Of a DNA stretch of 64,000 nucleotides, positions 8,677-16,144 are shown in pieces. How positions within the stretch are numbered: the first letter of the stretch is position 1; the number at the start of each line of letters is the position of its first letter. A program made the position numbers and the translations under genes. The notes below the pieces were generated by a model that saw only the letters and a list, made by a program, of their open reading frames with translations, was not told the DNA's origin and did not search any database. This stretch comes from Clostridia bacterium (lineage in GTDB: Bacteria > Bacillota > Clostridia > Oscillospirales > Acutalibacteraceae), in contig CAADUC010000108.1 of the NCBI GenBank assembly GCA_900752115.1, positions 1 to 64,000 on the forward strand, given 5' to 3'.

Positions 8677-8711
8677 AAAACAGCACCGTGCAGAAGCGGA
8701 GCAGCCTTTCT

Positions 8712-10643
8712 TTAATACTGCCGCGCCGTTTTCCGCATTGCCTCTTTTGCCTCATATGCGCTGCGCACGCTCTCCTTTGCCGAGGTGGAAGCAATGCCGA
8801 CGTGCCACCAGGATTCATAACCGTCCGTCATGGTCTTCGGCAGCACCTTGATGTCGATGAGCGTCGAGATATCCTGCCGCTTCGCGTCTTTCAGCGCGGC
8901 CTTCAGTTCGTCAAGGCTGCGGACGGTATATGTCTTGGCCCCGTAACCCTCGGCGCATTTCGCATAGTCAATCGGAAGGAGGCCGCCGTCCAAACCGCCG
9001 TTCTCGCTGCGGAAGCGGAACTCCGTCGCCAGACTGCTGATGCCGTTGTTCATCTGCAGATTGTTGATGCAGCCAAAGCCGCAGTTGTCAAAGAGCAGAA
9101 CGTTGATCTTTTTATGTTCCTGAATCGAGGTGACAAGCTCGGAGTGAAGCATGAGATAGCTGCCGTCGCCGAGCATGGCATAGCATTCGCGCTCCGGCTC
9201 CGCCAGCTTCGCGCCGAGTGCGGCGGCGATCTCATACCCCATGCAGGAATAACCGTATTCCATGTGGTAAGCGTCGCGCGTGTCGGTCGTCCACATGCGC
9301 TGCAGATCGCCCGGCAGGCTGCCCGACGCGCCCGTGACAATCGCGTCGTCGTCGATTGCCTCGCGGATGGCGCAGATAGCGGCCACCTGTGTCAGAGCGC
9401 TGCCCGTCAGGGCGATAAACTCCTCAATGGTAGCGGGATTTCTCGCCTTGACCAGCGGCTCGAAGTCCTTTCCCGTGTAGGCGTACTGCGCAAGAAAAGC
9501 CATTTCCTTCTCCCACGCGGCCTTCGCTTCTGCAATCTCTGTCGTGTAGCCGGAACGGTAACCGGCTGCGCGCAGCCATTCGCCGAGGGCCAAAATGGAA
9601 GCCTTGGCATCGCCGACCGCTTTCACCGCGTCGAGCTTATAGGCATGGAAGCGGGACAGATTGACGGAAATGATCTTTACGTCGGGGTTGCGGAACTGCG
9701 ACTTGGAGCCTGTGGTAAAATCGCTCATGCGCGAACCCACGGCAAGAATGCAGTCAGCCTCCTGCGCGATGGTGTTCGCCGCAAGGTTTCCTGTGACGCC
9801 CACACCGCCGAGATTGTACGGCGAGCTGGACGGGCAGGCAGATTTTCCGGCCTGCGTTTCCGCATACGGGATATGGAACTCGCGGCAAAACTCGTCAAGC
9901 GCCTGCCCCGCTACGGAGTATTTGACGCCGCCGCCGCAGATCACAAGCGGCTTTTTGCTCGCAAGGAGCAGCTTTGCCGCATCATCCAGTTCCTCTTCCA
10001 CCGGGATGGGCCGGGTAATGCGGTGGATACGCTTTTCAAAGAAATAATCGGGATAATCATAGCTTTCGCCCTCCACGTCCTGCGGCAATGCAATGCAGAC
10101 AGCGCCCGTCTCGGCGGGATCCGTCAGTACGCGCATGGCGTTGATCAGGGCCGTCATCAGCTGCTCGGGACGCGCAACGCGGTCCCAATACTTGCAGACC
10201 GGACGAAATGCGTCGTTCGTCGTGATGCCAAGGCAGGAAGGCTGCTCGATCTGCTGCAGCACCGGATCCGGCTGGCGCGTCGAAAAGGCGTCGCCGGGGA
10301 AAAGCAGCAGCGGAATATTATTGACGGTCGCGCAGGCTGCCGCCGTCACCATGTTGGCCGCTCCGGGACCGATCGACGAGGCACAGGCAATGATCTTCTT
10401 TCTGTCGTTCTGCTTGGCGAATGCGGCGGCCACATGGGCCATCCCCTGCTCATTCTTACCCTGAAAGACCTTAAGGGAACCGGGGTTTTCATCCAATGCC
10501 TGCCCGAGGCCGCAAACGATCCCATGACCGAAGACAGTGAAGATTCCCTCCACAAACTTCGTCTCCACACCGTCCATACGCACATACTGCTGATCGAGAA
10601 ACTTCACGATCGCCTGGCCGACCGTCATTCTGATGGTGCTCAT
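8712..10643 (-). CDS. iolD: 3D-(3,5/4)-trihydroxycyclohexane-1,2-dione acylhydrolase
   Basis: The 643-residue thiamine-diphosphate enzyme of the acetolactate-synthase fold has N-terminal pyrimidine-binding features ([18 protein letters not shown]), and its C-terminal ThDP/Mg motif begins [11 protein letters not shown] and continues to the [13 protein letters not shown] block. It hydrolytically opens the trihydroxycyclohexanedione ring to 5-deoxy-glucuronate. GGGAGG lies in front of the ATG, and 12 bp separate it from iolC. Size matches IolD. Confidence 0.96.
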   Translation of the reverse strand: MSTIRMTVGQAIVKFLDQQYVRMDGVETKFVEGIFTVFGHGIVCGLGQALDENPGSLKVFQGKNEQGMAHVAAAFAKQNDRKKIIACASSIGPGAANMVTAAACATVNNIPLLLFPGDAFSTRQPDPVLQQIEQPSCLGITTNDAFRPVCKYWDRVARPEQLMTALINAMRVLTDPAETGAVCIALPQDVEGESYDYPDYFFEKRIHRITRPIPVEEELDDAAKLLLASKKPLVICGGGVKYSVAGQALDEFCREFHIPYAETQAGKSACPSSSPYNLGGVGVTGNLAANTIAQEADCILAVGSRMSDFTTGSKSQFRNPDVKIISVNLSRFHAYKLDAVKAVGDAKASILALGEWLRAAGYRSGYTTEIAEAKAAWEKEMAFLAQYAYTGKDFEPLVKARNPATIEEFIALTGSALTQVAAICAIREAIDDDAIVTGASGSLPGDLQRMWTTDTRDAYHMEYGYSCMGYEIAAALGAKLAEPERECYAMLGDGSYLMLHSELVTSIQEHKKINVLLFDNCGFGCINNLQMNNGISSLATEFRFRSENGGLDGGLLPIDYAKCAEGYGAKTYTVRSLDELKAALKDAKRQDISTLIDIKVLPKTMTDGYESWWHVGIASTSAKESVRSAYEAKEAMRKTARQY

Positions 10644-10655
10644 GCCTTTTCCTCC

Positions 10656-11669
10656 CTATGCTCTGGCGACAAGCTCGCCGTATTGCGCCTTGCACTCTGC
10701 GATAAAGCTGCGGATTTTCTCCACTGTCGGCATATCCGGGCTGCATCCGTGACTGGCCACCAGCAGCGAAGCCGAAGCGCTGCCGAACTCGAGACAGTCG
10801 ATGAGGTCCCAGCCCTCGAGGACGCCATACAGGAAAGCGGAGGCATACCCGTCGCCGCCGCCGAAAGATTTGAGTGCCTTGATCGGGAAGGGACGGATGC
10901 GGTAGCTGCCATCCGCCGTATAGGCGGTAGAGCCCTCCTTGCCGTGCTTGATCACAACAATCTTCGCATTCTGGCTCTGCCAGTAAGCGGCGGACTCTTC
11001 GTCCGTCATGCCGGGACGAATCAGGCCCTCGGCCAAATCGTACTCTTCACGGGATCCAAGGATAATATCCGCCTCCCGGGCAGCCATCGCGTAGTAGAGA
11101 TTCAGCTCCGTCTGATTTTTCCAATTATAGGCCCGGTAATCAATATCAAACACAACAGGCGTATTGGTGCGCCGTGCGAGGAAGATCGCCTTGAGCGCCG
11201 CCTCGCGGGAGGGACTCTGTGCGAGCGCCGTCCCGGAAATCAGGAGCGCCTTTGCGTTTTTGATGTATTCCTCGTCAATGTCATCCGGCTCAAGCGAGAG
11301 ATCGGCAATTTGGTTGCGGTACATGAGGATACTGCTTTCGTTCTCATTCAGAATCTCCGTAAATGTAAGGCCGAGCTTCTCGCCATTCGTACAGCGGCGG
11401 ATCCGCGAGCAGTCCACCCCCTCCGCCCCGAAAACGTCGAGCACGAAGTCGCCAAAGCGGTCGTCAGAAATTCGGCAGAAAAAGCCGCACTTTTTCCCCA
11501 GGCGCGAGAGGCCTACCGCAATGTTCGCAGGCGAACCGCCGAGATACTTCTTAAAGGTTGTGCTCTCTGCGAGCGTCTGAAAATAGTCAACCGGGTTCAG
11601 GTCAATGGCCGCGCGGCCCAGCAGGACCATGTCAAACGGCCGGGATGCGTCAAACTGGATCGTTTTCAT
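10656..11669 (-). CDS. iolC: 5-dehydro-2-deoxygluconokinase (PfkB family)
   Basis: The 337-residue ribokinase-fold protein has the N-terminal GGSPANIAVGLSRLG substrate motif and the C-terminal FGGGDGYASAFLYG ATP/anion-hole motif with the catalytic Asp. It phosphorylates 2-deoxy-5-keto-D-gluconate, giving the intermediate that acts as inducer of IolR in Bacillus. Its ATG overlaps the iolJ stop by 4 bp (ATGA), so the two are translationally coupled. Confidence 0.95.
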   Translation of the reverse strand: MKTIQFDASRPFDMVLLGRAAIDLNPVDYFQTLAESTTFKKYLGGSPANIAVGLSRLGKKCGFFCRISDDRFGDFVLDVFGAEGVDCSRIRRCTNGEKLGLTFTEILNENESSILMYRNQIADLSLEPDDIDEEYIKNAKALLISGTALAQSPSREAALKAIFLARRTNTPVVFDIDYRAYNWKNQTELNLYYAMAAREADIILGSREEYDLAEGLIRPGMTDEESAAYWQSQNAKIVVIKHGKEGSTAYTADGSYRIRPFPIKALKSFGGGDGYASAFLYGVLEGWDLIDCLEFGSASASLLVASHGCSPDMPTVEKIRSFIAECKAQYGELVARA

Positions 11670-12529
11670 GCGCTTTCCTCCTCCCCAAGGGGCTCCAGAT
11701 TGAAAATGTGAATATGGCGCTTTACATTCTCATAGACCCCCTGCGCCATGGCGGCGCTCAGGTCAAAGTATCCGGGGGTTCCGTTTTTATCGGCAGCGCA
11801 GCGGACCGCTGCACGGGCTAACGCGTCAAAACTGGCGGTGGCAATGTTGATCTTACGGATACCGGTGCGGGCGCAGCGCTGAAAATCGGCCGGGGTAATC
11901 CCTGTGCCGCCGTGCAGAACCAGCGGCGTTGGCACCCTCCGCGCGATCTCATTGAGCACATCGAAGCGCAGCTGGGGAGCCGCCCGGTAATTGCCGTGCG
12001 CGTTGCCAATCGCGACGGCAAGAGCATCCACACCCGTCTCTCGGCAAAAACGTTCCGCCTCCTGCGGATCGGTGCAGACACAGCCGTTCTGCTCTGAACC
12101 GTCTTCGCTGCCGCCCACGCGGCCGAGTTCCGCTTCCACGTCTGCTCCGTACCTCCGCGCCAGCTCGACAATCTCGCCCGTGCGGGCGATGTTTTCCGTA
12201 AGAGGAAGCTTTGAACCGTCAAACATGACGGAGGTAAATCCCAGTTCAAGCGCCTCGCGAATGGTCGGGAGCGTAAGGCCGTGATCCAAATGAACAGCCA
12301 CCGGCACTTTGGCCGCGCGGGCCGCACCAAGCATCATGGGACCGAGAAGCGCAAGCGGAGAATACGGCAAACGCACCTCAGCAACCTGCAGAATCACCGG
12401 CGTATCCGTCTCCTCCGCGGCACGGATGGCGCCCAGCACCATCTCAAGATTTCCGACACTGAAGGAGCCGACAGCACGGCTGCTTGGGGCTGCCGCGGCG
12501 AAAAGCTCGCTCATTTTACAAAGCGGCAT
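11666..12529 (-). CDS. iolJ: class II aldolase, 6-phospho-5-dehydro-2-deoxy-D-gluconate aldolase
   Basis: The 287-residue class II fructose-bisphosphate-aldolase-family protein has the zinc motif PVAVHLDHG, the VMFDGSKLP block and VLHGGTGI followed by a phosphate-binding C-terminus. The start at 12529 (MPLCKMSELF) follows GAGGGTGAG; the earlier in-frame start at 12574 lies upstream of the promoter -10. It cleaves the phosphorylated keto-gluconate to dihydroxyacetone phosphate and malonate semialdehyde. Context, not sequence alone, separates it from an ordinary fructose-bisphosphate aldolase. It is the first gene of the operon. Confidence 0.9.
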   Translation of the reverse strand: MPLCKMSELFAAAAPSSRAVGSFSVGNLEMVLGAIRAAEETDTPVILQVAEVRLPYSPLALLGPMMLGAARAAKVPVAVHLDHGLTLPTIREALELGFTSVMFDGSKLPLTENIARTGEIVELARRYGADVEAELGRVGGSEDGSEQNGCVCTDPQEAERFCRETGVDALAVAIGNAHGNYRAAPQLRFDVLNEIARRVPTPLVLHGGTGITPADFQRCARTGIRKINIATASFDALARAAVRCAADKNGTPGYFDLSAAMAQGVYENVKRHIHIFNLEPLGEEESA

Positions 12530-12548
12530 GATCTCACCCTCTTTGTTG

Positions 12549-12608
12549 GTTAAGTTATGAGTAGATAATAGCACAGTTAATCATTTTCCGCAAGCACATT
12601 TCGTTAAT
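12549..12608. repeat. three GTTAA direct repeats at exact 27-bp spacing
   Basis: GTTAA occurs at 12549-12553, 12576-12580 and 12603-12607, so each copy begins 27 bp after the last. Two copies read GTTAAT. The set brackets the -10 and -35 of the iol promoter, which is where a repressor would be expected to bind. This is a candidate operator for the DeoR-type regulator at 1729-2484. Confidence 0.55.
12565..12593 (-). promoter_or_regulatory. promoter of the iol operon
   Basis: On the minus strand TTGCGG (12593-12588) and TATTAT (12570-12565) have 17-bp spacing, with a TG one base before the -10 (extended -10). Transcription would begin about 30 bp upstream of iolJ. Confidence 0.8.
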
Positions 12609-12613
12609 TTTTC

Positions 12614-12659
12614 AAAAAAATAATGGCCTGTCGTTCCATTTCTGTGAATGAAACGACAG
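12614..12659 (-). terminator. terminator of the phosphoribosyltransferase-like gene
   Basis: On the minus strand the stem CTGTCGTT...AACGACAG is extended through CATT/AATG and followed by TTTTTTT. It insulates the iol promoter immediately downstream. Confidence 0.85.
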
Positions 12660-12677
12660 ACCATGAAAAACTGTCTG

Positions 12678-13319
12678 TTAGATTTTGGAGTAACCGTAGC
12701 TGTTGACGATCGCGTCGATCTTCTTTTTCTCGCGGCAGTCAGGGCACTCCTCGAAAGGATACGTGCGGTAGTTCGGAATGTCGTCCTGCGTAAAGATCGC
12801 GTCCACGCGAATTCCCTGCTTTTCCGAAATGGCACTGAACAGAGCGGCAATACCAACCACGTTTCCGCCGTAGTATTTAATGCACTCAAGAGATCGGTTA
12901 ATCGTCTTGCCCGTGGTTGCGGAAGCAACCAGCAGCAGGACACGCTTTCCCCACACCATCGGCTGGATGTTGTCGCGGAAAATAATCTGGCCGTTCGGAT
13001 GGAACTCCGGCGTAATCACGCAGATATCGCTCTTCTCGTTCATTCCATGCAGGGAGGATTTGCTCAGAGCGTCAGCAAGGAAGCCGCCGATAATCTCGCA
13101 GCCGTCCATGCAGATGATGGTATCAATGCTGGTGTTGTGCTCGTAGAACTGAGCGATCGTCTCTCCGGCCTGCTTGGCAATCATACTGCGGTATTTGATT
13201 CCCGTCATATCTATATAATAATTGATGTGAGAATGGTTCGTCGCAAAATGGCCGGGAATAACGCTCAGGGTAATGTTTTTATTTCTGCTGCAAGGGATTT
13301 TCATGCTTCTGCTTTCCAT
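12678..13319 (-). CDS. orotate phosphoribosyltransferase-like protein with altered PRPP loop
   Basis: A 213-residue protein of the type I phosphoribosyltransferase fold, similar overall to proteins annotated as orotate phosphoribosyltransferase in clostridia. The expected PRPP loop is at residues 127-139 and reads VLLLVASATTGKT. The TTG.T part is kept, but the two acidic residues that precede it in true enzymes are V and A. The C-terminus carries a CPDC pair before a lysine-rich segment. No pyr gene is nearby; it is a single-gene transcript with its own promoter and terminator. It may be a regulator or a ligand-binding relative rather than an active transferase. A start at 13304 is also possible. 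Confidence 0.7.
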   Translation of the reverse strand: MESRSMKIPCSRNKNITLSVIPGHFATNHSHINYYIDMTGIKYRSMIAKQAGETIAQFYEHNTSIDTIICMDGCEIIGGFLADALSKSSLHGMNEKSDICVITPEFHPNGQIIFRDNIQPMVWGKRVLLLVASATTGKTINRSLECIKYYGGNVVGIAALFSAISEKQGIRVDAIFTQDDIPNYRTYPFEECPDCREKKKIDAIVNSYGYSKI

Positions 13320-13364
13320 GGGATCAGCCCTTTCGAAATAATATGGGTGCTGGTTTCTTGTTCT

Positions 13365-13392
13365 ATTATAGCATTATTATCTAAAAAATCAA
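13365..13392 (-). promoter_or_regulatory. promoter of the phosphoribosyltransferase-like gene
   Basis: On the minus strand TTGATT (13392-13387) and TATAAT (13370-13365) have 16-bp spacing and TG before the -10. Confidence 0.75.
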
Positions 13393-13537
13393 GAATGAAT
13401 CCTACAAAATCTAAGAAAGAAACACAAGGTTTTCCACAAAAAAGAGTGCTAACGAAACGAGCAGCCCCCATAAAGCACTCTGTTCTTCAAATCCAGGACA
13501 GAATTTTTCCCTTTTCAGACAGTTGTTTTTATCTTTC

Positions 13538-13567
13538 TTGACACCTGCAAGATCCCCATGCTATCAT
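13538..13567 (+). promoter_or_regulatory. promoter for the 13.6-kb membrane protein
   Basis: TTGACA (13538-13543) and TATCAT (13562-13567) are 18 bp apart. The -10 overlaps the most upstream in-frame ATG (13566), so that codon cannot be the start. Confidence 0.65.
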
Positions 13568-13592
13568 GAAGTGGATCAAACCGAATGAGGAA

Positions 13593-14348
13593 ATGGGGCT
13601 TGTACCTATGCTGACACGCTTTTATCACCGCTATCCAAAGGCCTGTGCCATTGTGGGCAGCGCTGTGCTGTTTGTGCTTCTCATCCTCTATTTTCTCGCG
13701 TTTTTCACTCCGGGCGTTATTCTGTATTCCTATGGAGAAACCGTATTTCTCGCGCGGCAAAGCGACGGGACGTTTGAAGGCCGCAATCAATATGCCGCAT
13801 ACCGGCTGGAAAAAACAGCCGGCGACGAGGAAACCACAATCCGTTTCTTCGTCGCCGATACGCCAAAAGAATACCGCGTTATAAGCCGTGAGGACGGCGC
13901 CCATGTCGAGATATACGAGGACGGCTCGCTCGCATTCGAGGGCATCGCCCATCAATCGGGCGACAGTTTTTTCCTCCAAACCGAGAGCGGAACACTGGAG
14001 GACGGGACATGGGATTCCCTTGGAAGCATAGAAATCATCGCGTCAGGCGACCAACCGGACCTGGAAGACCTGTATCCTTCCCTGACAACCGTTTACCGCT
14101 GGGCTGTGTCAGACAGCACGCAAATCCGCGGATTCTGGCCCGGGCTGCTTGGAGTCGCCGTCTGCACCGTTTTTCTCGGGCTGGATATCGCCTTTCCGGA
14201 TCTGTTCTTCCGCTGGCGGCACGGTCTGTTTGTGGACGGAGGAGAGCCAAGTGACCTGTACCGAACCATGCAGAAACTGGGGCGCGGCCTTACCGTTCTC
14301 TTTATTGCTGCGTTTCTCGTTCTTGGTCTCTGCGGTAAATTTCTGTGA
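13593..14348 (+). CDS. membrane protein of unknown function
   Basis: About 251 residues. One membrane segment lies near the N-terminus (AIVGSAVLFVLLILYFLAFF), followed by an extracytoplasmic, beta-rich acidic domain of about 130 residues. Two more hydrophobic segments lie near the C-terminus (LLGVAVCTVFLGLDIAF and LTVLFIAAFLVLGLC). I do not recognise the family. The start is uncertain between 13593 and 13608; both lie downstream of the promoter. It is a single-gene transcript ending near a bidirectional terminator. Confidence 0.7.
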   Translation: MGLVPMLTRFYHRYPKACAIVGSAVLFVLLILYFLAFFTPGVILYSYGETVFLARQSDGTFEGRNQYAAYRLEKTAGDEETTIRFFVADTPKEYRVISREDGAHVEIYEDGSLAFEGIAHQSGDSFFLQTESGTLEDGTWDSLGSIEIIASGDQPDLEDLYPSLTTVYRWAVSDSTQIRGFWPGLLGVAVCTVFLGLDIAFPDLFFRWRHGLFVDGGEPSDLYRTMQKLGRGLTVLFIAAFLVLGLCGKFL

Positions 14349-14520
14349 ACGTTTTCCCCAGAGGTAGTGCGGATTTCCGGTGGGAAGCGGATCCGCACCA
14401 GGCTCCGTTCCCGTTTTGGCCGGCGCCTTCCTGTGTGCCGCCGGCACACGGCACCCGGAGCGGCAGCGAAGCCTCAGGATCAGTCTGGTGACGCTCGAAA
14501 TCAAAAAAGATATCCATAAC
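14349..14520. other. intergenic stretch without a gene
   Basis: No convincing coding sequence. It holds a perfect hairpin, GTGTGCC GCC GGCACAC, at 14433-14449 without a T-run. The stretch 14575-14761 beyond the terminator is also empty as far as I can see. Confidence 0.4.
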
Positions 14521-14574
14521 AAAAAAACAGACCGAAGACGGCCGCGCGAGCGCGGTCCTCCGGTCTGTTTTTTG
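14521..14574. terminator. bidirectional terminator between membrane protein and PBP genes
   Basis: The AAACAGACCG / CGGTCTGTTT stem contains a GC-rich inner stem. It has T-runs on both strands and lies between convergent genes. Confidence 0.88.
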
Positions 14575-14761
14575 TTAGCTGCGAATGCTTTTGTCCGGCC
14601 GCCGAAAGCACGCGGCAAAAAATCCCCAGAACAGTTCTGATTCCGTTTCTCAGGGCGTCAGAAAAAATTTCCGGCGATCGGCTTATCCTTCCCCCTGCAC
14701 TCAGCCTTCGGCAAGTGTGTTTATGATCTGCGGCAGCCCAGCCGCCGTACTCACCCCGCGC

Positions 14762-16138
14762 TCAGCCTGCGGCAAGGCTGCTGAGCACGGCACTCGCGAC
14801 GCTGCCCGCGGAACCAATGCCGGAGCTTCCTTCCTCCACCGCTACGGCGAACGCATAGGGCGTGGACGGATTCGCGGAAAAACCGATCATCCAGCCGGTC
14901 GGTTCCTTCCCCTGTCCCACCTCAGCGGTTCCGGTCTTGGCACAGACCTCCATTCCGCTCGGGAACATGTTATCGCCGTAATAAGACGAGACATTGTATC
15001 GCAGATACGTCTGAAGACGCGAGGCCGTCGAGGCAGAAAGCATCTGACTTCCCTGTACGGCGGAACCCGTCTGCGTAACCAGGCCAAAGCTTGTCGTTAC
15101 GCTGTCTACAAAGTACGGCATTACAGGCGTACCACCGTTCGCCACAGCGCCCATCAGGATGGCCATATGCATCGGATTGGCAAGATCGGTATACTGGCCG
15201 ATGCCGCTCCAGGCTAACTCGTCGTCAGACGCACCCTTCACCTGATAAGAACTCTTCGCCGTATTGACGCCGTCAAAGGAGAAGCTCCGGTTAAAACCAA
15301 GCTGCTCCGCCATGGCGGTCATTTTTTCCTCACCGAGCTCCACGGCAAGCTCACCGAAAACGACATTGCAGGAATGAGCCAGCGCCGTCTTGAAATCCAT
15401 TTGACCGTGTGTTCCGGTACAGTTGATCTGATTGCCGTTGATGATGGTGCTGCCGCTGCACGTAAACGTCCGGCTGTCAAGATCCGGGATGTTCTCAATC
15501 GCGGCAGCCGTCGTTACAATCTTGAAAATCGAACCGGGCGTATAGGTGGAGGAAATCACGTTGTTCAGATATACGCCCTCATACTTCCCCGTTTCATCCG
15601 TATCAAGGTCGTCCGGCGGCGCACCGGGATCGAAGCCGGGCGAACTGACCTCACACAAAATCTCCCCCGTCTTGTAATTATACACCACGACCGCGCCTTT
15701 TTTCCCGCTGAGCGCTTCATAGGCTGTCCGGCAAACGTCGGCGTCGACCGTGAGTGTAACGTCGCTTCCGTTGGTCTCTCCAAAGGGAGAAACCAAACCG
15801 GTTATCAGATTATAGCCGGAGAGCTCCGCACGATACAGATACTGCGTCGAGGTCGCAATATAGCCGCGAGTGTCTCCCACCACATGCAGGAGAGCCAGGC
15901 GGACGCTCTTGTCGTCGTGATAAACACGGCCTGTTTCGTCACTGTACGCAACAACCGTACCGTCACGATCCAGCACCCGTCCGGAGAGGCTGTCTCCCTG
16001 TGTGATATGCTTGTTGAAGGATTGGATGGCCCAGTCTCCGCCGTTGTTGGCATATTCCACGAGAAAGAACAGCATGCCTCCCGCAAAAGCCAGCGTGAGC
16101 AGGATCAGAATGAGCGACCGCGTTCCCGTTGTTTTCAT
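14762..16138 (-). CDS. penicillin-binding transpeptidase (class B PBP, PbpA-like)
   Basis: The 458-residue protein has one N-terminal membrane anchor (residues 8-28), a short non-catalytic region, and a C-terminal transpeptidase domain. The catalytic motifs are visible: S203xxK206 (PGSIFK), SCN at 256-258 and KTGT at 401-404. It cross-links peptidoglycan outside the membrane. It lacks the large dimerisation module of long FtsI proteins and resembles the short PbpA type found beside RodA/FtsW genes. It starts 6 bp after the FtsW-like gene, so the two form a polymerase-transpeptidase pair. Confidence 0.94.
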   Translation of the reverse strand: MKTTGTRSLILILLTLAFAGGMLFFLVEYANNGGDWAIQSFNKHITQGDSLSGRVLDRDGTVVAYSDETGRVYHDDKSVRLALLHVVGDTRGYIATSTQYLYRAELSGYNLITGLVSPFGETNGSDVTLTVDADVCRTAYEALSGKKGAVVVYNYKTGEILCEVSSPGFDPGAPPDDLDTDETGKYEGVYLNNVISSTYTPGSIFKIVTTAAAIENIPDLDSRTFTCSGSTIINGNQINCTGTHGQMDFKTALAHSCNVVFGELAVELGEEKMTAMAEQLGFNRSFSFDGVNTAKSSYQVKGASDDELAWSGIGQYTDLANPMHMAILMGAVANGGTPVMPYFVDSVTTSFGLVTQTGSAVQGSQMLSASTASRLQTYLRYNVSSYYGDNMFPSGMEVCAKTGTAEVGQGKEPTGWMIGFSANPSTPYAFAVAVEEGSSGIGSAGSVASAVLSSLAAG

Positions 16139-16144
16139 CCGCCG

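Noticed and set aside
8601-11711. A very long plus-strand open frame (over 1,000 codons)
   Set aside because: It runs antisense to iolD and iolC, whose proteins match known families along their whole length. The antisense product has no recognisable domain and no good ribosome binding site; it is a composition artefact.
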